From: Streptomyces orinoci
GTDB lineage: Bacteria; Actinomycetota; Actinomycetes; Streptomycetales; Streptomycetaceae
DNA length: 64,000 bases
Direction of reading: 5' to 3'
NCBI RefSeq assembly: GCF_003121295.1
Contig: NZ_PHNC01000029.1
Span: 372,001-436,000, forward strand
Under the pieces are notes generated by a model, which was not told where the DNA came from, did no database searches, and saw nothing but the letters and a program-made list of their open reading frames with translations. The translations under genes were made by a program, and so were the position numbers. Positions 7,626-15,512 of this stretch are shown one piece after another; position 1 is the first letter of the stretch; the number at the start of each line of letters is the position of its first letter.

Positions 7626-8366
7626 CTAGACCTTGCTCTTGTAACCCCTGCCCCATTGCAGGCCCCAGCCGTAGAGGCGGTCCAACTCGGCCTGGAAGCC
7701 GTAGACATACTTCATCTCACGGCGGACGACGATCTCCTTCTTGTTGTTCTCGATCATCACCACCGCGCAGGAGCGCGCCTCCGGGGCCCGTTCATGGAGC
7801 GGGATCTCTATCCGCGGGCCATTGCCGGGATAGAGGGTGACCGTCGCATGGGTACGCTCGAAGGCGGGGGTGCCGTCATAGATATAGACGAAGATCAGCA
7901 GTCGCTTGATCTCGTCCCGGTGGTCCATATTGATGTAGATGTCCTCACCGGCCCCGGACCCGAACCGGTCGTCCCCGCTGAGCTGAACATACGGCGGGGA
8001 GTTGATGCTGCCCAGTATGTTTCCCAGCGGCTGCACCACGCCCTTTGACCCATCCCAGAGCTCATACATACAGGCGAGGTCGAGGTCCACCGAGACCATG
8101 GCGGTGCCCTGGGCGGCCACCACCTCGGGGGTGAACTTGCGGAAGAGGCCGCTCATCCCGGCCGTCTTGGGGCGCTCACCGAAGTCCGAAGTGCGCATCC
8201 GCCAGGACAGATTGACCCGCAGGTTCCCGGTGACGGCACCCTGCTTGGTCAGCGAATACACCGAGTGACGCTTTGTCAGCTCTATGGCACCGCTCATATG
8301 CGGACTGTCGAACTGCCAGCCCGCGCCGCGCCCCCGGTTGCCGAACAGCCTCTCCCACGCGGTCAT
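7626..8366 (-). CDS. terA: TerA-like tellurium-resistance/stress protein
   Basis: A 246-residue protein starting MTAWERLFGN. It has TerA-type features: GAIELTKRHSVYSL, VSVDLDLACMYEL, SGDDRFGSGAGEDI and an aromatic C-terminus (YGWGLQWGRGYKS). Members are paralogous to TerD and are thought to form metal-linked complexes with TerC/TerD at the membrane. The acidic DDRFGSGAGED segment is the likely metal site. The ATG at 8366 fits the family; the frame opens further upstream, overlapping the TerC stop, without homology. It follows the DUF475 gene by 104 bases on the same strand and is the last gene of the minus-strand ter group. Confidence 0.85.
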   Translation of the reverse strand: MTAWERLFGNRGRGAGWQFDSPHMSGAIELTKRHSVYSLTKQGAVTGNLRVNLSWRMRTSDFGERPKTAGMSGLFRKFTPEVVAAQGTAMVSVDLDLACMYELWDGSKGVVQPLGNILGSINSPPYVQLSGDDRFGSGAGEDIYINMDHRDEIKRLLIFVYIYDGTPAFERTHATVTLYPGNGPRIEIPLHERAPEARSCAVVMIENNKKEIVVRREMKYVYGFQAELDRLYGWGLQWGRGYKSKV

Positions 8367-8470
8367 CTGCGGATCCCCACCCTCTTTGTCGTGGCCCAAC
8401 TGCCGCGGGGCGGCCCGGGGATGGTGCCCCATGGCCGCCCCGATCAGAGGGTTCCGCAAATGTGCCGGGG

Positions 8471-9607
8471 TCACACCCCGGATGTCACTTCCTGCTTGGC
8501 CGCCGGGTCCGCCTCCACCGCGGCGAGCCTGTTGCGCCGTACCGAGGAGAGGAAGGCCAGCCCGATCAGCACCACACCCACCAGGCCGGTGATGACCTCA
8601 TTGATCTCGTACTTGATGGTGGCGAGCAGGATGACGGCCAGCGCACCGATCGCATAGTGCGCCCCGTGCTCCAGATAGACATAGTCGTCCAGGGTGCCCT
8701 TGCGGACCAGGAAGACCGTCAGCGAGCGGATGTACATCGCGCCGATGCCCAGGCCCAGGGCCATCACAAAGATGTCATTGGTGATGGCGAAGGCCCCGAT
8801 GACGCCGTCGAAGGAGAACGAGGCGTCTATGACCTCCAGATAGAGGAAGGTGAAGAAGGCGGCCTTGCCGGCCAGTCCGAGCGCCGCGCCGGTGCTCTTC
8901 CCCGGCCGCGGGGCGCCGTCCGCCTCGTCATCGTCCTCGTCACCCTCAAGCCGGTCCTCGAAGAAGCCGGAGACACCGCCGACGACCAGATAGGTGACCA
9001 GCCCCCCGATGCCCGCCAGCAGCACCGTGGACGCCTTGTCCACCGTGCCCGAACCGCCGTGCAGCGGAACGGCGGTGGCCACGGTGGTGGCCGCGATGAT
9101 CAGCACCACCAGGGAGACGATCACCGAGAGGGCGTCCACCTTGCCCAGCTTGCCCAGCAGGCGCTCCACCGGGCCCAGCCACTGGATCTCCCGCTCCTCG
9201 AAGAGGAAGTCAAGGAAGATCATCAGCAGGAACATCCCGCCGAAGGCGGCAATGGCCGGGTGGGCACTGGTGACCAAGTGCTCATAGCGCTCATGGTCGT
9301 TGAGGGCGACCCGGACCGCCTCGATCGGTCCGAGTTTGGCGGTGATGGCCACAATGACCACCGGGAAGACCAGCCGCATGCCGAAGACGGCGATCAGGAT
9401 GCCCACCGAAAGGAACATCCGCTGCCAGAAGGGGTTGAGCTTGCGCAGGATTCCGGCGTTGATCACCGCGTTGTCGAAGGAGAGGGATATCTCCAGGATC
9501 GACAGGATCGCGACGATCGCCAGCCCCTGCCACCCCCAGAGCAGGCCGGCGGCGGCAAGGCCGGCCGCCGTCACGGCGAACGACCAGCCAAAGGTTTTCA
9601 GGAGCAC
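8471..9607 (-). CDS. TerC-type integral membrane protein (DUF475)
   Basis: About 378 residues with roughly eight hydrophobic helices. Two segments carry acidic residues within membrane regions, ILEISLSFDNAVINAG near the N-terminus and LEVIDASFSFDGVIGA near residue 255, as in TerC/DUF475 proteins believed to move or sense metal ions. A cytosolic loop (about residues 215-235) is extremely acidic (EGDEDDDEAD). The GTG at 9607 (MLLKTFGWSF) is preferred because AAGGA lies 12 bases upstream; a TTG at 9619 is the alternative. It follows terD by 55 bases and precedes terA, supporting one Ter membrane complex. Confidence 0.87.
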   Translation of the reverse strand: MLLKTFGWSFAVTAAGLAAAGLLWGWQGLAIVAILSILEISLSFDNAVINAGILRKLNPFWQRMFLSVGILIAVFGMRLVFPVVIVAITAKLGPIEAVRVALNDHERYEHLVTSAHPAIAAFGGMFLLMIFLDFLFEEREIQWLGPVERLLGKLGKVDALSVIVSLVVLIIAATTVATAVPLHGGSGTVDKASTVLLAGIGGLVTYLVVGGVSGFFEDRLEGDEDDDEADGAPRPGKSTGAALGLAGKAAFFTFLYLEVIDASFSFDGVIGAFAITNDIFVMALGLGIGAMYIRSLTVFLVRKGTLDDYVYLEHGAHYAIGALAVILLATIKYEINEVITGLVGVVLIGLAFLSSVRRNRLAAVEADPAAKQEVTSGV

Positions 9608-9662
9608 AGGTTGAACCAATCCTTCACTGTCCGAGGGTTTTTACCCTGAACAGTAACCGGCT

Positions 9663-10238
9663 TTAGGAAACGTTGACCCCGAAGTCCAGGGCGATACCCC
9701 GGAGTCCGGATGCGTACCCCTGGCCGACGGCGCGGAACTTCCACTCCCCGCCATAGCGGTAGACCTCGCCGAAGATCATGGCCGTCTCGGCGGAGGCGTC
9801 CTCGCTGAGGTCATAGCGGGCCAGCTCGCTGCCGTCGGCCTGGTTGACCACCCGGATATAGGCGTTGCGCACCTGGCCGAAGTTCTGCCCGCGGAGATCG
9901 GCCTCATGGATGGAGACCGGGAACACGATCTTGTCGCAGGCGGCGGGCACCTTGGTGAGGTCCACCAGGATGGTCTCGTCGTCACCCTCACCCTCACCGG
10001 TGAGGTTGTCACCGGTGTGCTCCACCGAACCCTCCGGGCTGCGGAGGTTGTTGTAGAAGACGAAGTACTGGTCGCCCAGCACCCGGCCCGAGGCACAGAG
10101 CAGCGCACTGGCGTCCAGGTCGAAGTCCGCACCGGTGGTGGTGCGGGCGTCCCAGCCGAGCGCGACCACAATGGCGGTCAGATTCGGCGCGGACTTGGAG
10201 AGGGAGACATTGCCTCCCTTGGCGAGCGTGACGCCCAT
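9663..10238 (-). CDS. terD: TerD, calcium-binding stress protein (copy 1)
   Basis: A 191-residue canonical TerD: KGGNVSLSK at the N-terminus, DFDLDASALL, the acidic calcium loop GEGEGDDE, FGQVRNAYIRVVN and GEVYRYGGEWKFRAVGQGY. TerD proteins bind Ca2+ and act with TerC in resistance to tellurite and other stresses, and influence differentiation in Streptomyces. A GGGGAGGAAC ribosome site precedes the ATG at 10238. It is closely similar to the next upstream gene along its whole length, so the pair arose by tandem duplication. Confidence 0.95.
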   Translation of the reverse strand: MGVTLAKGGNVSLSKSAPNLTAIVVALGWDARTTTGADFDLDASALLCASGRVLGDQYFVFYNNLRSPEGSVEHTGDNLTGEGEGDDETILVDLTKVPAACDKIVFPVSIHEADLRGQNFGQVRNAYIRVVNQADGSELARYDLSEDASAETAMIFGEVYRYGGEWKFRAVGQGYASGLRGIALDFGVNVS

Positions 10239-10318
10239 GGTGTTGTTCCTCCCCGGGATTGGTGACGGTGCGGCGGCCGGCGGCCGCCATGCGCCCGGCG
10301 CCGCGCCTTTACGGAACA

Positions 10319-10375
10319 CCGGAGGGCGAACGCCGGAAGGCGAACACCGGAGGGCGAAATCCCGGAAGGCACGGC
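10319..10375. repeat. 14-base tandem repeat between terD paralogues
   Basis: Four imperfect head-to-tail units of CCGGAGGGCGAACG (second and fourth with CCGGAAGGC) fill much of the gap between the two terD genes. No reading frame is suggested. It could be a slippage product or a leader-region element of the downstream terD. Confidence 0.7.
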
Positions 10376-10431
10376 GCCGGACCGGGACCGTCAGAACGCT
10401 CCTGACGATCCGTCAGGCAAATTGGGCGTCC

Positions 10432-11007
10432 TCAGACGTTGACCCCGAAGTCCTGGGCGATGCCGCGCAGACCGGAAGCGTAACCCTGGCCGATGGCCCG
10501 GAACTTCCACTCCCCGTTGTTGCGGTAGAGCTCGCCGAAGACCATGGCGGTCTCGGTGGAGGCGTCCTCGCTGAGGTCATAGCGGGCCAGCTCGGTGTTG
10601 TCGGCCTGGTTGACCACCCGGATATAGGCGTTGCGCACCTGGCCGAAGCTCTGCTGGCGGGCCTCGGCGTCATAGATGGAGACCGGGAACACGATCTTGT
10701 GCACCTCGGCCGGCACGGCCGCCAGGTTGACCTTGATGACCTCGTCATCGCCCTCGCCGTCACCGGTGAGGTTGTCACCGGTGTGCTCCACCGAACCATC
10801 GGGGCTCTTGAGGTTGTTGAAGAAGACGAAGTGCTGGTCGGAGACGACCTTGCCCTGTTCGCCGGTCAGCAGCGCGCTGGCGTCCAGGTCGAAGTCCGTG
10901 CCGGTGGTGGTGCGCGCGTCCCAGCCGAGACCGACTATGACGGCGGTCAGGTTAGGGGCGCTCTTGGTCAGCGAGACGTTGCCGCCCTTGCTGAGACTGA
11001 CTCCCAC
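10432..11007 (-). CDS. terD: TerD, calcium-binding stress protein (copy 2)
   Basis: A 191-residue TerD paralogue with the same landmarks as copy 1 (KGGNVSLTK, DFDLDASALL, GDGEGDDE, GELYRNNGEWKFRAIGQGY). Differences cluster in the loop after DASALL and in the helix after VNLAAVP. It starts with ATG after a GGAGG-like site (GTGGAGGATCC). It lies 168 bases downstream of the peroxiredoxin gene and upstream of copy 1, TerC and TerA on the same strand, but the 193-base gap with tandem repeats to copy 1 may hold a second promoter. Confidence 0.95.
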   Translation of the reverse strand: MGVSLSKGGNVSLTKSAPNLTAVIVGLGWDARTTTGTDFDLDASALLTGEQGKVVSDQHFVFFNNLKSPDGSVEHTGDNLTGDGEGDDEVIKVNLAAVPAEVHKIVFPVSIYDAEARQQSFGQVRNAYIRVVNQADNTELARYDLSEDASTETAMVFGELYRNNGEWKFRAIGQGYASGLRGIAQDFGVNV

Positions 11008-11175
11008 GGATCCTCCACTGGTTCAAAGAGGGCGGACGGGAACCGCGCCCCCTGTTGTTGCGATGGCCTCCGATCAACGCGTGGAGACCGGGCGGGGGTT
11101 CCCGCCGCCGGGGAACGTCCTGCCGGCGAGGGAGCCGTCGGGGGGCTGGGCGCACTCGGCGGCTGCCGCGGCGCG

Positions 11176-11634
11176 TCAGAGGGCGCCGAGCGCCTTGACG
11201 TACTCGTTCAGGTCACGCGCGTCGGGCAGGCCGTTGACGACCGTCCAGCGCACCACGCCGTCCTTGTCGATGATGAAGGTGCCGCGCAGCGCGCAGCCCT
11301 TCTCCTCGTCGAAGACGCCATAGGCACGGGCGGCCTCGCCGTGCGGCCAGAAGTCGGAGAGCAGCGGGTAGCCGAGGTTCTCCTGCTCGGCGAAGACGCG
11401 CAGCGAGAAGGGCGAGTCACAGGAGACGGCCAGCAGCTGCACCTCGTCATTGACGAACTTGGGCAACTCATCGCGCAGCGCGCAGAGTTCACCGGTGCAC
11501 ACCCCGGTGAAGGCGAAGGGGTAGAAGAGCAGCACCACGGCCTTCTCCCCATGGAAGTCGGAGAGCCGGACGGTCTCGCCGTGCTGGTTCCTCAGCGCGA
11601 AGTCCGGTGCCTTTTCGCCTGCGGCGACAGCCAT
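11176..11634 (-). CDS. ahpE: AhpE-type peroxiredoxin
   Basis: A 152-residue thiol peroxidase of the AhpC/TSA superfamily. The active-site segment FAFTGVCTGELCALRDE carries the peroxidatic Cys in the PxxxTxxC motif and a second Cys four residues later. Other landmarks are ALRNQHGETVRLSDF and GTFIIDKDGVVRWTV. It would reduce peroxides and peroxynitrite in the cytosol, recycled by mycothiol- or thioredoxin-type thiols. It sits between DUF3052/aceE and the ter genes. The ahpE-DUF3052-aceE order matches that of Mycobacterium tuberculosis (Rv2238c-Rv2241 region). Confidence 0.9.
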   Translation of the reverse strand: MAVAAGEKAPDFALRNQHGETVRLSDFHGEKAVVLLFYPFAFTGVCTGELCALRDELPKFVNDEVQLLAVSCDSPFSLRVFAEQENLGYPLLSDFWPHGEAARAYGVFDEEKGCALRGTFIIDKDGVVRWTVVNGLPDARDLNEYVKALGAL

Positions 11635-11740
11635 GGGTCAACACCCTCTCTGGTCACGGAGCTCTCGTCATGGAGCTCTGGTCACGGACGCTCCGGGCAC
11701 GGAGCCCGGTCGGCGCGCCCAGTGTGTCACCCATGCCGAA

Positions 11741-11769
11741 CGCCCCCGGCGACAGGGTCGCCGGGGGCG
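11741..11769 (-). terminator. Hairpin terminator after DUF3052 gene
   Basis: A 12-base-pair perfect stem, CGCCCCCGGCGA (11741-11752) with TCGCCGGGGGCG (11758-11769), and a 5-base loop. It lies 37 bases past the stop of the DUF3052 gene on the minus strand and upstream of ahpE. No strong T-run follows, as is common in Streptomyces. Confidence 0.75.
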
Positions 11770-11806
11770 CTGGCGGGTGACTGGAGGCGGCGCTACCGGA
11801 GCGGCG

Positions 11807-12229
11807 TCACCGCTTGGGGGTGGCCATCTTGGTGCCGGACCAGTCCTTGGCGACGCTGATGCTCTTGGTCTGGGAGAGCCCGGCGGTCTGCGCGGCGTCC
11901 TGGATGTCGCTGGGCTCGATATAGCCGTCGCGGCCGGTCTTGGGGGTCAGCAGCCAGACCACGCCGCCCTCGTCGAGGAACCCGATGGCATCCACCAGCG
12001 CGTCCGTGAGGTCTCCGTCCTCGTCCCGGAACCACAGCAGGACGACGTCGGCCACGTCGTCGTAATCCTCGTCCACGAGGTCCTGGCCGATGACGGACTC
12101 GATGCCTTCACGGAGATCTTGGTCGACGTCGTCGTCGTAGCCGATCTCCTGGACCACCTGTCCGGGCTCGAAACCCAGCCTCGCGGCCGGGTTGGTCTGC
12201 TCCTCCGCGTGGCCCGCGGTCGCGCTCAC
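11807..12229 (-). CDS. DUF3052-family conserved actinobacterial protein
   Basis: A 140-residue soluble acidic protein with the family landmarks LGFEPGQVVQEIGYDDDVDQ, DVVLLWFRDEDGDLTD and WLLTPKTGRDGYI, ending GTKMATPKR. Function is unknown. The GTG at 12229 has a GGAGG site; the frame runs upstream without homology. It is divergent from aceE across a 469-base regulatory region, and the same pairing is seen in mycobacteria (Rv2239c next to aceE). That suggests a conserved link to pyruvate dehydrogenase control or to peroxide defence, but no activity can be read from the sequence. Confidence 0.9.
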   Translation of the reverse strand: MSATAGHAEEQTNPAARLGFEPGQVVQEIGYDDDVDQDLREGIESVIGQDLVDEDYDDVADVVLLWFRDEDGDLTDALVDAIGFLDEGGVVWLLTPKTGRDGYIEPSDIQDAAQTAGLSQTKSISVAKDWSGTKMATPKR

Positions 12230-12698
12230 GGATTGCCTCCTGTCGTCCTTCAAAGAATGCGATTGTGGCCTCGCGCACGCGAGGCATGGGGCGTAGTCCA
12301 CACGTGCCGGACGGATCGCGCAAGTACCCGCTCAGCGATCCCGCCCAAACGTTGACGTCTCATGGCATCTCCAACCACGGAAGGGGGGCGGCCAGTGATT
12401 CAGGACACAGTGTTTGCCGGGTTTATGAAGTTACTCCCCGGGATTACCACCCCCGGGGCCGAACGGCCGTACGCAGAGGACCCCCATAGGGGGCGTAAGG
12501 TTGCGATTTGGCCGCCGTAAGGAGGCCACCCTCCGGCACTTCGTCTCACGAGTGGTGGTTACCGCCCAGTAGAGATGACGTTTGCGTCGCCGCGGTCCAC
12601 GATGGGAGCCGGTGCGACATCAGCGGAGACAGTTTTGACCGCGTGCGCAGCAACATTCGCGTGCAGAGCACGACACGACCGAACAGCGAAGGAACAGC
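12230..12698. promoter_or_regulatory. 469-base divergent DUF3052/aceE control region
   Basis: No gene is seen. A dyad CCTCGCG-CA-CGCGAGG occupies 12269-12284, close to the DUF3052 start, and could be an operator. A second dyad pairs CCCCGGG (12436-12442) with CCCGGGG (12452-12458), and CCCCC-ATA-GGGGG lies at 12481-12493. A TTGACG (12353) and TTGACC (12635) occur without convincing -10 boxes. The long leader suggests regulated expression of aceE. A GAAGGA site precedes the aceE GTG. Confidence 0.5.
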
Positions 12699-15431
12699 GT
12701 GGCTTCCGGATCCGATCGCAACCCGATCATCATTGGCGGCCTTCCCAGCCAGGTCCCGGACTTCGATCCCGAAGAGACCCAGGAATGGCTCGACTCGCTC
12801 GACGCAGCCGTCGATGAGCGAGGCCGGGAACGTGCCCGCTACCTCATGCTTCGCCTGATCGAGCGGGCCCGCGAAAAGCGCGTCGCCGTTCCCGAGATGC
12901 GCAGCACGGACTACGTCAACACCATCGCGACCAAGGACGAGCCGTTCTTCCCCGGCAACGAGGAGATCGAGCGCAAGATCCTCAACGCGACCCGGTGGAA
13001 CGCCGCCGTGATGGTCTCCCGCGCCCAGCGCCCGGGGATCGGCGTCGGCGGCCACATCGCCACCTTCGCCTCCTCCGCCTCGCTGTACGACGTGGGCTTC
13101 AACCACTTCTTCCGCGGCAAGGACGCGGGCGACGGCGGCGACCAGATCTTCTTCCAGGGCCACGCCTCCCCCGGTGTCTACGCTCGCGCCTTCCTGCTGG
13201 ACCGCCTGAGCGAGCAGCAGCTGGACGCCTTCCGCCAGGAGAAGTCCAAGGCCCCCTACGGCCTGTCCAGCTACCCGCACCCGCGGCTGATGCCGGACTT
13301 CTGGGAGTTCCCCACCGTCTCCATGGGCCTCGGCCCGCTCGGTGCGATCTACCAGGCCCGGATGAACCGCTACCTCCAGGCCCGTGGCATCGCCGACACC
13401 TCCAAGTCGCACGTCTGGGCGTTCCTGGGCGACGGCGAGATGGACGAGCCGGAGTCGCTCGGCCAGCTGTCCCTGGCCGCTCGTGAGGGCCTGGACAACC
13501 TGACCTTTGTGGTCAACTGCAACCTGCAGCGCCTGGACGGCCCGGTCCGCGGCAACGGCAAGATCATGCAGGAGCTGGAGTCGCAGTTCCGCGGCGCCGG
13601 CTGGAATGTGATCAAGCTGGTCTGGGACCGCTCCTGGGACCCGCTGCTGGCCCAGGACCGCGACGGTGTCCTGGTCAACAAGCTCAACAGCACGCCGGAC
13701 GGCCAGTTCCAGACGTACGCCACCGAGACCGGTGCGTACATCCGCGAGCACTTCTTCGGCGACGACCACCGCCTGCGCAAGATGGTCGAGAACATGACCG
13801 ACGACCAGATCCTGCACCTGGGCCGTGGCGGTCACGACCACCGCAAGATCTACGCGGCCTACGCGGCGGCCAAGGCGCACAAGGGCCAGCCGACCGTGAT
13901 CCTGGCCCAGACGGTCAAGGGCTGGACGCTCGGCCCCAACTTCGAGGGCCGCAACGCGACCCACCAGATGAAGAAGCTGACCGTCGAGGACCTCAAGCGC
14001 TTCCGCGACCGGCTGCACATCCCGATCTCCGACAAGGAGCTGGAGTCCGGCCTGCCGCCGTACTACCACCCGGGCCGGGACTCCGAAGAGATCCAGTACA
14101 TGCACGACCGGCGCAAGTCGCTGGACGGCTATGTACCGTCCCGGGTGGTGCGCGCCAAGCCGCTGAACCTGCCCGGCGACAAGGTCTACGCCCCCATCAA
14201 GAAGGGCTCCGGCCAGCAGTCGATCGCCACCACCATGGCCTTCGTCCGCCTGCTGAAGGACCTGATGCGGGACAAGGAGATCGGCAAGCGCTTTGTGCCG
14301 ATCGCCCCGGACGAGTACCGCACCTTCGGCATGGACTCGCTGTTCCCCTCGGCGAAGATCTACAACCCGCTGGGCCAGCAGTACGAGGCCGTGGACCGCG
14401 AGCTGCTGCTGGCGTACAAGGAGTCGCCGAACGGCCAGATGCTGCACGACGGCATCTCCGAGGCGGGCTGCACCGCCTCGCTGATCGCGGCCGGCTCGTC
14501 CTATGCCACGCACGGCGAGCACATGATCCCGATCTACGTCTTCTACTCGATGTTCGGGTTCCAGCGCACCGGTGACCAGTTCTGGCAGATGGCCGACCAG
14601 CTGGCGCGCGGTTTTGTGCTGGGTGCCACCGCGGGTCGTACCACCCTGACGGGTGAGGGCCTTCAGCACGCTGACGGCCACTCGCACCTGCTGGCATCGA
14701 CCAACCCGGCCGTGGTCGCCTACGACCCGGCGTTCGGCTACGAGATCGCGCACATTGTGCAGGACGGTCTGCGCCGGATGTACGGGGAGAACCCCGAGGA
14801 CATCTTCTACTACCTCACCGTCTACAACGAGCCGATCCAGCACCCGGCCGAGCCGGAGAATGTGGACGCCGAGGGCATCCTCAAGGGTCTGTACCGCTAC
14901 AAGGCGGCCGAGCAGGGTGCCATCCCGGCGCAGATCCTCGCCTCCGGTGTGGCCGTGCCGTGGGCCGTCGAGGCCCAGAAGATCCTCGCCGAGGAGTGGA
15001 ACGTCAAGGCCGATGTCTGGTCGGCGACCTCCTGGAACGAGCTGCGCCGGGACGCCATCGAGGTGGAGGAGCACAACCTGCTCCACCCCGAGGAGGAGCA
15101 GCGTGTTCCGTATGTCACCAGGAAGCTCGCCGGTGCCGAGGGCCCGAAGGTGGCCGTGTCCGACTGGATGCGGGCGGTTCCGGACCAGATCGCGCGCTGG
15201 GTGCCCGGTACGTACCAGTCGCTGGGTGCGGACGGCTTCGGCTTCGCGGACACCCGTGGTGCGGCCCGGCGCTTCTTCCACATCGACGCCCAGTCGATCG
15301 TGGTCGGGGTGCTGACCGAGCTGGCGAAGGAAGGGAAGGTGGACCGGTCGGTGCTGAAGCAGGCCATTGACCGGTACCAGCTGCTGGATGTCGCGGCCGC
15401 CGACCCCGGTGCGGCCGGTGGTGACGCGTAG
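12699..15431 (+). CDS. aceE: Pyruvate dehydrogenase E1 component, homodimeric type
   Basis: A 910-residue E1 enzyme that decarboxylates pyruvate and passes the acetyl group to the lipoyl E2, feeding acetyl-CoA to the TCA cycle and lipid synthesis. The thiamine diphosphate motif GDGEMDEPES runs from about residue 244 to VVNCNLQRLDG near 270, as in the homodimeric AceE family; length is close to that of E. coli AceE (about 890). Start is GTG (MASGSDRNPI) with GAAGGA upstream. E2 and E3 genes are not in the window. Codon use is strongly biased to C/G third positions, consistent with high expression. It ends in a strong terminator. Confidence 0.97.
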   Translation: MASGSDRNPIIIGGLPSQVPDFDPEETQEWLDSLDAAVDERGRERARYLMLRLIERAREKRVAVPEMRSTDYVNTIATKDEPFFPGNEEIERKILNATRWNAAVMVSRAQRPGIGVGGHIATFASSASLYDVGFNHFFRGKDAGDGGDQIFFQGHASPGVYARAFLLDRLSEQQLDAFRQEKSKAPYGLSSYPHPRLMPDFWEFPTVSMGLGPLGAIYQARMNRYLQARGIADTSKSHVWAFLGDGEMDEPESLGQLSLAAREGLDNLTFVVNCNLQRLDGPVRGNGKIMQELESQFRGAGWNVIKLVWDRSWDPLLAQDRDGVLVNKLNSTPDGQFQTYATETGAYIREHFFGDDHRLRKMVENMTDDQILHLGRGGHDHRKIYAAYAAAKAHKGQPTVILAQTVKGWTLGPNFEGRNATHQMKKLTVEDLKRFRDRLHIPISDKELESGLPPYYHPGRDSEEIQYMHDRRKSLDGYVPSRVVRAKPLNLPGDKVYAPIKKGSGQQSIATTMAFVRLLKDLMRDKEIGKRFVPIAPDEYRTFGMDSLFPSAKIYNPLGQQYEAVDRELLLAYKESPNGQMLHDGISEAGCTASLIAAGSSYATHGEHMIPIYVFYSMFGFQRTGDQFWQMADQLARGFVLGATAGRTTLTGEGLQHADGHSHLLASTNPAVVAYDPAFGYEIAHIVQDGLRRMYGENPEDIFYYLTVYNEPIQHPAEPENVDAEGILKGLYRYKAAEQGAIPAQILASGVAVPWAVEAQKILAEEWNVKADVWSATSWNELRRDAIEVEEHNLLHPEEEQRVPYVTRKLAGAEGPKVAVSDWMRAVPDQIARWVPGTYQSLGADGFGFADTRGAARRFFHIDAQSIVVGVLTELAKEGKVDRSVLKQAIDRYQLLDVAAADPGAAGGDA

Positions 15432-15456
15432 TCGCCTGCGCTGACGCGCACGCTTG

Positions 15457-15484
15457 ACGCCCGGGCCCTTTGGGGCCCGGGCGT
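15457..15484. terminator. Bidirectional terminator aceE / MFS
   Basis: A 12-base-pair perfect stem, ACGCCCGGGCCC (15457-15468) with GGGCCCGGGCGT (15473-15484), and loop TTTG. It sits between the converging aceE and MFS genes and can serve both. Confidence 0.9.
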
Positions 15485-15512
15485 TCGTCGTGTCCGGGAC
15501 TGCCGGCGCTCG

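Noticed and set aside
12546..15281. 911-residue open frame antisense to aceE
   Set aside because: Produced by strong third-position GC; the sense frame has full AceE homology and the antisense one none.
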